Part shown: one piece after another, positions 37,751-50,100 of the stretch | How positions within the stretch are numbered: position 1 is the first letter of the stretch | Layout: every line of letters begins with the position of its first letter | Assembly (NCBI GenBank): GCA_008360975.2 | Contig: CM039188.1 | Location: 30,717,944-30,781,943, forward strand | Length of the DNA: 64,000 bases | Direction: 5' to 3' | Source: Lichenostomus cassidix | Lineage: Eukaryota > Chordata > Aves > Passeriformes > Meliphagidae | Translations under genes and position numbers: made by a program | Notes under the pieces: model-generated | What the model was told of the DNA's origin: nothing | The model's database searches: none | What the model saw: the letters and a program-made list of their open reading frames with translations, nothing else

Positions 37751-38521
37751 TCTGCCCCCCAAATTAAGAACCACAAAGACAAGAGGAAAATACGTATTTT
37801 TCTTGGATGTCTGGGATGCTTAGTTTTCTTGTTCTCTTTGCTTTAGAACACAAAGCAGTCACTGGGAAAGGTTTTTTCTCGCTCTGAAAGTGAATTTATG
37901 GTGTGCTCCTTGCCTCTCCTGCCCACCAGTCTGCCCTGCAGAAGAAATCGGTAGGTCAGCTGCTCTGAACGGCTCAAGAGAAGGCAAGATGACCTGGGTT
38001 TTCCTTTTGTATTAAAGGAATATTTTACTCTCTGATTGGCACTGATTAGCAAACCCTCCCTTAAATGTACACATGGTGGTTTGACCTTGGCATGCAAGCC
38101 CCAGTACCTGGAGCCAGCTCAAAGGAAGGGAGATACACCATCTCTGCTGTCCGCAGGATTCATGTGACACCACAAAATGTGTTTTTTTGACACCAGGGAA
38201 TGCTGAAATGGTCTAGGTCTACACCCAGAGATGTGTATATAAACACATTTACATTGTAGTATTGACTAATTAGAAGTAGCCACTCTCACCAATCCTCTTG
38301 CCACATTGCTGTCACTGAGCAGCAGGGTGGAATTGTGGCTGGTTAGGTTTAGTCTTTAAGCAGAATCATGCACATTTTGGAAAAACACCTGTCCAGCAAA
38401 AGCTCCAATAGCCTGGAGTGTGGGGCAAACACCATGCTTGTCAGTGTTCACTGGAGATCATTGCAATGAATTCAATTGGGCTAAAAACATTTCAGACTTT
38501 AGGTGACAAAAATATTGCTGG

Positions 38522-38541
38522 TGAACTCTGCTGAACTCTGC
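38522..38541. repeat. Two-copy 10-bp tandem repeat
   Basis: 'tgaactctgc' occurs twice in direct succession. Confidence 0.8.
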
Positions 38542-41500
38542 TTTCAAGTCATTTCAGGTCAGGAATAATTGCCATCTTTACATCGCGATTTTCAAATTCT
38601 TTATCCCTTGAAGCAGCACTGAGAAAGCCAAGTGTCCCTAAGGTTCAAATCTTCTTGATTTAATTTTCTTACTATGTTAATATATTGATGGTTCTGATAA
38701 TTTTTTCTCAATGTGGTTTTGTAGAGAAAATTCTGAGGCATGAAAAAATCTGTTTAAAGTGAAACTTCATGCTTTTGATCCAAGGACTGATGTTCTGTGT
38801 GAGGAATAGAAACAAAAGTCTCATGATAACCCCTCTGCTTTCCTAAAATAGAAAACCTGCTTAGTTAATGAATATAAATGAATGTACATTCACTTCCTTT
38901 TTTTTTGAGGTTACTAAAGCTGATTAGCATTAGGGTACCACAATTTATTTAAAGCAGTTGAGTAATTATTCTGCTTTCTATCGTATGAACATGCAACTTA
39001 TTTATTAGTAAAAGTTTAGGGCTTTTTAAGTGTATCCTTGAAATAACATTGGGGACATATCTTTGTCATCATCTGGGTTTTAAAATAAGTATTTTACAAT
39101 AAGTAATTCTGGTATACAGACAAAGAAGGAAAATTGGTCAATGCTATAGATATTCAATAAACTGTGATGCATCGTCTCACAGAAAAAGACCTAAAATCCT
39201 TAGGCACGAAATAATGTATCGACAATTTGTGTTTACACAAGTAGAATTCAATATTCAGCATAATTAAATTAGAAATTGATAGCTTGAGCCAAAAAAAAAC
39301 AGTTTTTCATATAAAATTTAACACGGGTGAAGCCACTTCACTTTAGTGTGACACCAGGTGGATCAGAGTTCTTTGGCTGAGAGTTTTTTCCCAGCAGATC
39401 ATCACAAAGTGACTTGTGTGCTTTGGCCTTTCCTGTTATGTTGGGCTAATGAGAATTTATTCCCCACTTGCCTGTAGAGACTGCCACAGCTTCTGCTGTG
39501 TTGTTAGTAATGCCAAGCAGGTTAAGTTGCTCTCTCTAGGTCCATCCTTGCAAAAATTGCCTCTTTTCTCTCCAACCACCCATCCTCAGGGTGTGGAAAG
39601 ACAGGCAGAAAAGTGAACTGACTCTGGCTGCAGTCAGAGGTGTCCAGGAGCTGGGCAGGAGTGGAGATTTTTCAGGCTTGTTCCTTGTTGTCCCTTCTTT
39701 AAACTTTAATGAGCTGGCTGTTGGACAGAAATACCTTTAACCTGGTTAAAAGTTATTCACTAGGTTTACATAATTTAAGATATAGTTGGAGTCTTCTTTG
39801 GGCTGGGAGCTCTTTAATTCCTCATGCTTGGTAGTCTTCCCTAAAAGCATGTAAGATAGTGTGTGGAGGAAAAGAAACAATGAGATTCTTAAGTACAATA
39901 TTATTATTTTAAATGTAGCAGCACTGTTTTAGATTAACTATCACTTGGGCACGAAAATTCTATTTTGGGATTAATGACTAAATCATGGACACCTCTAGCC
40001 AGAACAAACGGAGCTGTTGATGTGAACACCCAGAGTTTCAGTATTGGGTCTGCCTTCCCACAGGAACAAGTTCTATGTAGGTACCACACTGCTTAAAAAA
40101 CTGGGGGAAAATAAAAAAGAATCTGCTCTGGAAGCTTCCCTGCTAAAGCACTTGAAACTCATCTAAGGAGTATTATGGGACAGGAAAAAAATTCTGCAGC
40201 TGGTGAACTTTATGGCAAAGTTGCATTTCATCCTCAGACCAGTTGTAAAAAGACAAGTTAAAATAAATCTTCTACATTTTGCAGATGTGCAGACAATTCA
40301 TGAATAAAATTTAAATCTGCAAGCAACCTATTATGCTATAATAACGAGTAAAAAAAAATCAAAGCACCCGTATGCTGCTCATTTAGAACCACCAGCTTCT
40401 GAAAACAATGACATGAGGCAGCCTCTCCTAACTTTGCAGAGGCAGTTCTGGGTTATAGAAATGTGGGTACTTCAGGGATGTAGTTTATCTATCACGTGGC
40501 AGTATTTTGGAGCCCAATCTGAGACCAGGGGCCCACTGTATATCAAAGAACAAATCATTTCTATGTCAAAGCATACAAAATCTACGTAGTTAGAACCAGA
40601 AAAACTGGTGAGAAGGAAATTTGACATATAGAGTCAATATTCTCTAACTCTTATTAACAGAGCAGTTATATATTAAGTGCATGTACTAAATACTTTGAAA
40701 CTAGATAAGAAATGTTTATTTACAGCAGAAAAGTGGCCCAGCTGCTTCTGAGAACCACAGGCTCCATGACAACTGTGTAGCAAGTTTTAGGCAACTCAGT
40801 TTTGCATTTCTTGAAAATGCACATGCAAGGATCTTCATTATGAAAACAATTATTTATTTTTTAAGAGCCCAAGATTACCAGGAGCTCCAACATGTGTTGC
40901 ATTTTTTCAGATATTTATCATGGGCTAGTAGATGAAAATGAGCTGCATTAAGCTGTCAAAGGCAGATGGATTGGAGTAGCAAGAAGTGCTGCTGGTAGAC
41001 ATTCATTGTCAGCCACCTCTGATGCTGGTGTTGGAAGATGAAGAGGATTATTTGCACCAGCTTGTAGCTGCTCAGAGGAAAAATAACTTCTGTGTATTTG
41101 CAGATTAGACTAGACAAAGGCTTTGCTTCTCTGAAGAAAACTCCTTAATATAACTTGTGCTGAGGCTCTGAAGTGCAGCCTGTTTGTATTTTTCCCTTGG
41201 CAGTGTTACAAAACCTCATCTCTCCCTGATCTGCATTTGAAGAGTCTTCATTTTTATCTCTTTTAGATATGGGACTTTTCTGCTTTAAGCACTTCCTCTC
41301 TTTCATTTGAGCATGGAGCTGTTGGGAGGCTTTTTTTTTTCCATCTTGAGGCAGAGCAATAGTCCAACTGTTTGCTTTGGAGTGTCCCTGGCTCGTCATT
41401 GATGGGCAGTTGTATTTCCAAATGGACTGACTGCAGCTCTCCTGGGTGAGTCTATTTTGTCTGATTGTGTCTTGGAGTAACTCAGGGACAGCCTGCAGCT

Positions 41501-41599
41501 TTGTTTGTTCATAGAACTGCACAATCAGACACACTGGTGCATTAAACTTTGTGCTTTTAGGAAGGTAAACATCCCGTGGCACGCGGAGTGTAGGCATTA

Positions 41600-41635
41600 T
41601 GGAATCATGGAATCATAGATTATCATGAGCTGGAT
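41600..41635. mobile_element. Possible short CR1 3'-terminal remnant
   Basis: The bases 'ggaatcatggaatcatagat' resemble the terminal short repeats of a minus-strand CR1, but the expected body ('ggtttgggttggaag') does not follow. It may be a very short insertion, or chance. Low confidence. Confidence 0.25.
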
Positions 41636-42220
41636 AATTTCTAACATGTAATTTCACATGAAAAAGAATTATTTGGAACGTGATCAAATTAAAAGAGCAA
41701 TGAAACTGCCCAGTTTAATTCAGGCACACATCCCTCCACAGGAACAGCCACGTTTGTAAGTGATGTGTCACTTTAATGCTTGCTGCACAACCAAATATTT
41801 TTGACACTTGAAAAGACCATCATCTGATGCTAATATTGCAGGCTTTCTGAGCCCATGATATCAAGATGTGAAGAAATGAAGCTAAGACCTCTCCTTTCTT
41901 TCCCTTCTTTTCTCTACATCTCCCACCAATTTTGTCAGTTCTAGGTCAACCAGCAATGAACAAACATGTGGGATCTCTAAATGGCATAAATGCATATAGT
42001 TTACTCATGGTGCTTGATTTGCGTCCAAAAATGAGTAATTAAACAATTTTTGGATACTGATGTTCCTTTTTGCCCTACCTGCAATCTCTTTCTCCCCAGC
42101 TGGTTGAACAGCAGTGTGTGAGTATGTACCTGCAGATAATACAGGAAATTTCTTTGAAGCCTTCCCTGCCTTTAATTTCATAGTTTATTTGTGGAAAATG
42201 TGATTATATAGGCTGTGATT

Positions 42221-42590
42221 TCATAGAATCATGGAATATTTTGGGTTGTAATTGACCTTAAAGACAATCTCTTTTCAACTGCCTGCTATGGGCAGGGCAC
42301 CCAGTACTCGACCAGCTTACAAAGAAAGCCAAAAATCCTTTGATTTTCTGTGTGCTTCTCTGGAATCTCTCCAAGAACTCCACATCCTTCTTGTGCTGGG
42401 GCTCCAGGGCTGGATGCAGTGCTCCAGGTGGGATCTTGTGGGAGTGGATTAGAGGGACAGAACCACCTCCCTTGCCTTGCTGGTCACGTTTCTTCTGACA
42501 CAGCCCAGGATGCGGTTTGGGCTTTCTGGGCTGGAAGTGCACATTTTTGGGTCATTTTGAGCTTCTCAGCAGCCAGTTGACAACCAACTC
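42221..42590 (-). mobile_element. CR1 LINE on the minus strand, internally deleted
   Basis: On the minus strand this is the 3' part of a CR1. Read on the + strand it opens with the inverted terminal repeat 'tcatagaatcatggaat', then 'gacctta' and 'gccatgggcag'-like sequence. It resumes at about 42360 with 'ctccacatccttcttgtgctggggctccagggctgga', 'gtgctccaggtggg', 'tgctggtcacg', 'cagcccaggatgcgg' and 'ctttctgggctg'. The roughly 300 bases that normally lie between these two parts in avian CR1 are missing, replaced by about 60 bases without CR1 similarity (about 42300-42358). Diverged from consensus, so probably old. The right boundary is approximate. Confidence 0.9.
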
Positions 42591-44478
42591 AATTTGACAG
42601 AGGTTGTTTTCCCCTTGGATGCTCGTAAGACCAAAAGTGATTGCCAAGTGTCCACCACTTTATGCTTCAAAGACAACATCCTCTTTGTAGCTTATAAAAC
42701 TCTATAAGCCAGGAATGTATTATGTGCATAAAATCTATGGCTTTCTCTTACATCCCAGCCATAATAGGTTTTTTATGGCTCTCATGCTCTTCCTCCAGCA
42801 GGCAGGAGAGTTGCCTGAAAACAGCCCCAAGTGTGTTGACCAGAGGTGTGTGCACAGCCTGATTGAAGAAGAGCTAATCTTGTCAGATCTCTTGTTTTGG
42901 AGCCCAGCCTAAGAGGACTTTTTAATTCTCTGCTTAGAGAAAGAGATGCCAGCTTCATAAAGCCGTATTACTCCTAAACTGTTGCAGATGACGATAATCT
43001 GAAACACAGTAAGTATTAATAACAGAAAGCACTGGACAGGAGAAGATTTCCTCTATGGGAAATTGCCCATCCACAGCATAGTAAAGATTTTATTCCTTTC
43101 ATAAGTCAGGATTCTGAGTTCAGCTAAAGCTTTTACAACTTCAAATTTTTATCCCCCCGTCCAGCTGCTTCTGTTTCTTTTGGAGAACCAGTGAAGGTTT
43201 TTCTTTTTAAAACACTTTTGCCAATGCTTTGGCACCTCACACCAAAGTGTGTGCATATATTTTGCTTTCAATATGGCCAGGCTTATGTATTATTTAACTT
43301 GCTTGCAATTAGGGTTCTAAAATGATAGCTACTTTCACCCCTTCACAGTTATGGAGCAAACAGCAATTTTCTCCCTGCTCAGTGGTAGCAAATTCTTTTC
43401 CTATTTCTTCCCCCAAATCAAAAGTAAATAGGATTTAATTTCACTCCCCAGCCCCTACCTTAAGTTGTTCTGTCCCAATGGCACCATCACTATGATTATA
43501 TTTAACAAGTTTCGTTCTTTATACTCTTTGAAATAAACATGTTTGCTAGCAATCACTGCTAAATCTGTAGCCCTTGCACTCAGAGACTTTGCCCTCAGGT
43601 TCTCTGTGCTTTTGCCACAGAAAAATTGGACAAGAACTTCAAATGGTGTAGCTGGAAGAAGAAGGAGTACATTCCCAGTATCTTTTTCTTTTCTCTTAAA
43701 AAGCAGCAGAAATTATTTCGGTGACATGCAAAAAGATTTGTGTTGCAGAATAGCTGGAAAGCAGGTTTCCCTCCATTTATATTCATGACAGCTTCCATAT
43801 ATTCAACTATCAAAACCTATTATGAAGAGCTGTATTGTAGTGTAGATAGATTTTTATGCTTGTCATAATACAGATCTATAGGTAAATTTGTCAATGATAC
43901 GTTCACTGTCATATTGCTGTATTTCTTACAGAAAATATTCTTAATGATACCAAGCTATATATCCTTACCAAGTGAAACTGAGTTCGTTTGGTTGCTCGGT
44001 TTTAAGAAGACTGTTTTAAATTAACAGGGGTTTTTCAGTTTGGAGCAAATATAGAAACACCACATTTGAACTAAAAGTAATTTGCTGGGCTAGTTACTTT
44101 CTACATCCTGTTTTTAATAAGGTGTGCACGGTCCAACAAGCTTCTTTCTGTTACTTCCAGTGCTAGATTTTTCCTTCTTCCCATTTATACATGACTTGTA
44201 CAACCCATGTTAGCAGCTTATTCTGGAATGAATTTTAACAGGTTGATTTAAAACCCACCCTCCTCAATTCTCATTTGAGCTATAGGTTTGAGCTGAATGA
44301 CTGTCTTAAAAATCTAAAAAAGAAAAAAAAATCTCTGTGTATTTTTGGTAGAAAATGTCCTGATGAAAGGAGTAACTTCTTCAGTGTTTTAGTTCTCTTC
44401 CTGTCCTCCCTCCTGTGTTTCTCCATTCCCTGTTACTAGCTGAAGTGGGGCTGAATGTGGGGTGACCAGGAAGTTATA

Positions 44479-44520
44479 GGGAGGGAGCAGGAAGAAAGGG
44501 AAGGGTGGTGGGGAGGGAGG
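44479..44520 (+). other. G-quadruplex-prone G-rich tract
   Basis: Six runs of three or more G occur within 42 bases on the plus strand. The tightest set (44498-44517) reads GGG-AA-GGG-TGGT-GGGG-A-GGG, which meets the usual four-run, short-loop rule. Function in the intron is unknown. Confidence 0.7.
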
Positions 44521-47081
44521 TCACTCATTTTTTCAAAACTGATGTTCAGATTTGTTTCCTCATCAAACAGCAGATAGCTATACCAATTTTTTCTTTTTAA
44601 TGACAAAGGTTAAAATACAAATTATTGTTTTCCTTAGTTCAGCATTTGGGAAAATGAAGCCTCAAGTATATAAAGAAGATAAAGCCAAAAGGTATTTTCC
44701 CATCTGCAGCATCAACATTTGAGGTGTCGCCAGTCCCTCCCACTCCATAAATAGCAAACCCATCTAGGGCAGAGAGAAGGAAGAACTGAGGGCACAGAGT
44801 TGTTTTGGGGCTCTCAGGGCTGTGTCACATCTGTGGTGACACATTTAACTCCCACAAATACACAGTAATGTCACTTCTCACATGCACAAATCCAGAGCTC
44901 ATCACCTGTGGGTACCACGAATCACTGCTGGTATCCTTGAGCTCTGACTAATTTCCTTTCCAAACATGAAAATGACATCAACCATTGACAAACTGAATGA
45001 CAAACTTGGTGATGTCAAGAAGGAAAAGAAATCCAAGCTGAAATATGTCTCTCCCTCACGAGGAAAAGCCTGTGAGAGTGCTGGGAATGCCCCAAGCCAT
45101 ACCAGGAAAACTCAGTGCGTGCAAGTGGGACAGCTCAGCCAGCACACAGTCACTGAATGCTGATTTGTCCTTTGGGTGGCTGGGGAGACACCCAAAAAGT
45201 GCCTCTGTGTGAGAGGTGAGATGAAGGAAAATGCAGTTCCCATCACACGGGGCTCTCCCAGGGACAGGGGCTGAGCAGAGTGACCTTTCAGTGCAGTGAC
45301 CTGGCAGACCTGGTTCCAAAAAGCACCTCTTAGTCCCCTTGAACCCCAGGCTCAGTTCTGCTCACTGGATGCTGCCCATACAGACATCAGAGATACCTGT
45401 GCAGTGCTGCTAAGAAAAAGGTACTAATCCAGTCAGAGAAGCCTTTTGATTACATTTATCTGGGATTTTTCAGTGTTACTCTTCCCATATTGCCCTGCAG
45501 GTTAAACTGCTACCCCATGCCCTCTGTTGTTCAGCTCCAAGTAGAGTGCATACTATAGCAACAGCATTCAAGATGAACCCAAATTAGGTCTGTGTCTGCA
45601 AGGGAGACAAAATAAAAAGAGCTAACTAGTTTAATTACTCCCCATTCAGATGTAATTCAGTTGCATTGCACTAAGAAAAATAAACGCTGCTGGGATGTTA
45701 TGAGACAATTAGCAAGATAATGGAAAATAGTTAATATCCCTCATGTCTGTGAAAGAATCCTCTCCCCCTCTGCTTCAGAGTAGCCTTGAAAGGGTTTTCT
45801 GAATTGTATTTTCAAGCGAGAATAGCTTCTCCCTTTGGAAATACTAACAAAATGCAGTCACAGTGCAAAATGGTTATTTACAGTCTGGAAATCACAGAGT
45901 TTAGAGAAATCACCTTGGTCCTGAGGCAGCCAGAGGGTGCAGATGCAGGTGCTGTGAGGATGCTCCTCTGCTGGGAATGAGGAGTGGTTGCTGCACTTTC
46001 TCACCAGGCAGGTTTGATTCTGCCCCGTGTTCCCTTGCAGGCACATCCAAATGAATTCTTGGCTGCAGTAGCCACTCCAAATATTTCACTCAAAATGCTT
46101 CACAAGTATCTTCCTTTTTTATGTTCAAGATTGAGGGCTTTTTCCTCTTCCACTGTCACAGCAAGGTTAGAACAGCAAGTTTGCCAGTAACTTGCCAGTT
46201 TATGTTCCCAGCATGTCTTGCCAGCCATAAATGCATTTGCCCCTTGGTTTGGGGTCTGAGACTCAGGCTGTGATCCCAGCTCCTCTGTGGCCCCACTGAG
46301 TGACCTTCTTCCAGCTGTGCACTCTCCCCGTGCCTCAGACACTTCTGTTCCATAGAGATAATAATTTCTGACTCTTTGCAAGTATGTTTTATTTGCCACA
46401 GTAGAGTCAATTACCCTGGATTTTGCCAGGGTGAATTACCAGCTGCCAGCACCCATGGGCACAGCAGGGTAAGCCTGAGCACTTGTGAGGGCATTAATGC
46501 AGATTTCCTCATTTCTCATGTTTTGAAGTCCTTCCCTTGGGGTTAGGACTTTGGGGTTTTTTTAGTCTCTTAGATGTGGAACTCCTATTAAAAGTCAACT
46601 GCCCTGTGCAACTTGATAAAAAAAAAATCCTGTTTAATGTGAGATTAGTTTAGGCTTTTGTATCTGGTTTCTTTGGGACTCTAATGGCAGCCTGAAAAAG
46701 AAAATCACCCCTGAGAACGTCTGGGTTTCACATAAATGTAATCCAATTACCCCAGTCGAGGCCATGCAGAACTATTTGGTCTGAGGTATACATCAATCTA
46801 GAAGAAGTACAATATACTGAGCTGAAAAGAGGGCAGATTGGGCATATTTCTTAATAGCATAACACAATGCAATTGCCAAAGGAAAGGCAGATGCTTCTGT
46901 CCCACATTACGCAGAGCCTGGACTGAGTAATTTCGGGGGGAGGCGGGAGAGAGTGAAGTCCTTGCAGGAAGGGATTTTAGAGGTATCTTCCCTGGAGGCC
47001 AGTTTTGTAAAGGCATACCATCTGGTGCATTCAAAATGCAAAAAGATTTGTTCTTCAGAAGTCTGAGCCAGGGATAAAAGT

Positions 47082-47100
47082 CCATCCCTGCCAGGGATGG
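47082..47100. repeat. Near-perfect 9-bp palindrome
   Basis: 'ccatccctg' and 'cagggatgg' are reverse complements around a single C. Confidence 0.8.
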
Positions 47101-50100
47101 CTTAGCAGTATCCAGAGAGAGGGATGAGTTTTATCACAAACAACGAGAATCTCCTTTTCCTCCGCCCTTAACCTCCAATTCAAACATCAAATAGACTGAT
47201 CTGACTGTAGCTGCTGGTTTCTCTAGTGAAAGTTTCTGATGTCCTTGCTTACTGTGAACTGAGCAATGAACTGTTTCATTACTAGTTCTGCTTTGCTTCC
47301 AGGCACCTTCATTTTACACAGAGGTCAGAAAGGGGTTAAACACAAACGCTGACATTATACCAGGCAAGGTCTGAGCTGGGACTCAGAGTAGCTGCTCCTC
47401 CCTTGCATGCCTTCAGCAGCAGCCAGGCTGAGCACTGTGCTGCAGGAGCTTCTGGCTGCCCTCAGCATCAGCCTCAATCCTGGCATCTCTCAGGCCTGAG
47501 CTGCAAGGATTGAGTCTCCTTGCAGAATGAAGCTGTTTCTGCCCTGTGCCTCACAGGGTGGATTCCAAACTGCCTGTTGGAGGAATGGGTGGCTGTTTAG
47601 CTTGCCTTGGAGACATTGCTGGAGCTGTTGGAAGCTCTCAGTGCATCCCTGTCACAGCTGCAGCTCTCACAGGGGCTGGGGGCTGCAGGAGCACCCCCTG
47701 GCTCATCCCTTCTCTGAGCACGAGCTGTTCTGGGCTACAGCATGCTTAGTGCTCCCTTTGGGTGGGCTCAGGCTGGGCACAAACTGACCAACAGGATGTG
47801 CTGAACAAGTAGAAGTTAGGATTTTCCAACAAAAGATGGTGTAATCACTGAGTAAAAAGACATTACTGCTTCATGCCTGAATACAGGGCATGTGATCACA
47901 GTCCATGGCTCCTGGCATATCTCATGGCTGCAGGCTGAGTTTCCCTCTGGAAGCTGGGAGACATAAGTCAGCAATATTGAAATACTGAGAAGTTATGCTA
48001 ATTCCTGGCTATTAGTGCTGTGTACATCTTTGCCTGCACTAAAGCAGCAAAACACACGCTGTGGGCTGCATGTGCTGCAGCTCAGTGGAGCTCCCAGGTC
48101 CCAGCTATGCTGTGTGCACAGGGATGTGGTTCCCATGGATGGAGCTGGTGTTTTGGCAGCTCTGTTCCTTGCTGTTCATCTGCAGAGCTTCGAACTTGTC
48201 TTTATTTTGTTAACTTTAACATGCAGCCAATCGATGTGCTCGTGAGATCCAAGTGCTGTCAAACCTCTTTCAGATGTGGCTTTTGGGTCTAATCAGGTAT
48301 GAAAGTAAAACCAACCTCAATCAATTACTTTATTTAAAAACACGTCTTATATTGGCTTTTCTCATCCTGTCTGCCAAGTACAAAGAGCCTGTACAACCTC
48401 ATCTTCCACAGGTACTTCTGCAGGCAAGAAACTCTGAGAAAATAACTTCTAGACTATTCCTTTTAATTTCTCCTGCTTTTTCTCCAGGTTTATGGACAGA
48501 CTTTCCTGTGTTTTTGTGGCTTAATAGCTTTAACCTCATTGCAGTCCTCCCTCAATTTGGGCACCTAATGTGTAATATCATGGATCTCAGAAAGCAATAA
48601 CTCACTGGAAAGTTCTTCCTCACGCCCTGTGGTTAATGGGTGCTTCAGCCTTGAAGGAGCAGGCAGGGTCCTAGTGGTGATGCTTTGCTTTGTGTTCCTT
48701 TTATTTGTTCCTTATTGATCTCTGAAATGCATTTGCTGCACTGTTATTGAGTTCTAAAAGCTCCCATATGAAATGTGCTTTTGTCACTAATTTTGTGATG
48801 TTTTCTTGGTTAAGAGCTTACCTGGCTATAACTACACTTTCTAACAGTGGCCACAGCTTCTGCTTTGCCCATCTTATTCCTGTCTGTGGAAGAAGGGGCA
48901 GCACAGGAGCAAAATCTGTTTTCTTACTGTGATAATTTATGTGATCAGGAGAATTAATGCAAAATAAATGTGTTACATTGGAGCAGTGGTAACAGAGCCC
49001 TTGCATTGTCCTTTGTGTGGCTGTTGTGAATAAACCAAATTGTTTAAACTGGGGCTTTCTCCTGGTGACTTGTCCTTTCCTACATTCTCTGTTCTCTCTC
49101 TTGCTTGGAGGATCTTTGTGAACTTGCTAGAGCTTGAGAGCTGAGGAAAGCTTGTTCAAATATAACTTGTATGGTCAGGTTAAGGAGTGCTCTTTGCTTT
49201 CTCTATGTCTCTGTTCCTCTTCACACCTGCCTCGACTGATAGAGCACTGTGCCAGTGAGGCCAAAGGAGAGTACTCACTATCAAACTTGGAAAAATGTAT
49301 TAAAGCTCTCTGAAAACCTATTAAAGGTCAGGTTAGAAGCAGTGTTATTCTTCACCTGCCTATTCCTTTTAAGCTGTTTTCTAACAATCCATGTTGTAAA
49401 TATCTCTGACCCAGAGGAGTGTTTCAGGTGGAAGCCAGAGCAAAAGAAAAAATGTGGCTTCATTTAAAAGTCTCCCAGGGAAAAAATATGTTGACCATTA
49501 CAGCAAAATGCCAAAGCATCATTAAGTGCTGTAAATATCCTATTAATAAAACACAATTATTTAGAGTGGTCAGCCTTCATTTGCCTTGCTATGGGAAGGA
49601 CATGTGATTTAAAACTTTCTTTTCCCTCTGTCACCTTGAGTAAAGAGGACCTGGCGAATTAATGGTGAGATGGTGAAGGGGAGAACTGGGGAGAGAGGGT
49701 GTTGCTAGAATAAATTACCCTGAACTTCCCACTTTAGAAGTCAGCACTGCTGCTCTTTGCCTTCCTTTTCTGGCACCATTTCCTCCTTAGCACTAAGGAA
49801 CCCTCCAGAGGTTCAGTGAGGGCTCAGCACAAGGGTAATCTGCTTTTTGCTCCTTTTTTCCCCAGGATCCTTTTGAGGGATACAGGGGCCTTGAGTCATT
49901 TCAGCTGCTAGGGTCAAATTTCCCTTTTTTCTCTGGGGTAGAACCCTTCCAGAAGTCACTGAACTGTTGTTGGCAATGAGCAGGAAAGGTGTATGGTGGT
50001 GTTGTGAGTAAATGCCAAGGCTGTAATGATAAATCTTCCCTTCTGTCTCATTCCTCCCTGGAAATGCTTGAGACAGGCAGGACATTTCAAGTGTCTGTAA

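Noticed and set aside
44966..45163. Lys-rich 65-codon frame (MKMTSTIDKLNDK...) considered as a coiled-coil exon
   Set aside because: No recognisable family, no acceptor/donor pair flanking it, and it loses protein-like character after about 28 codons.
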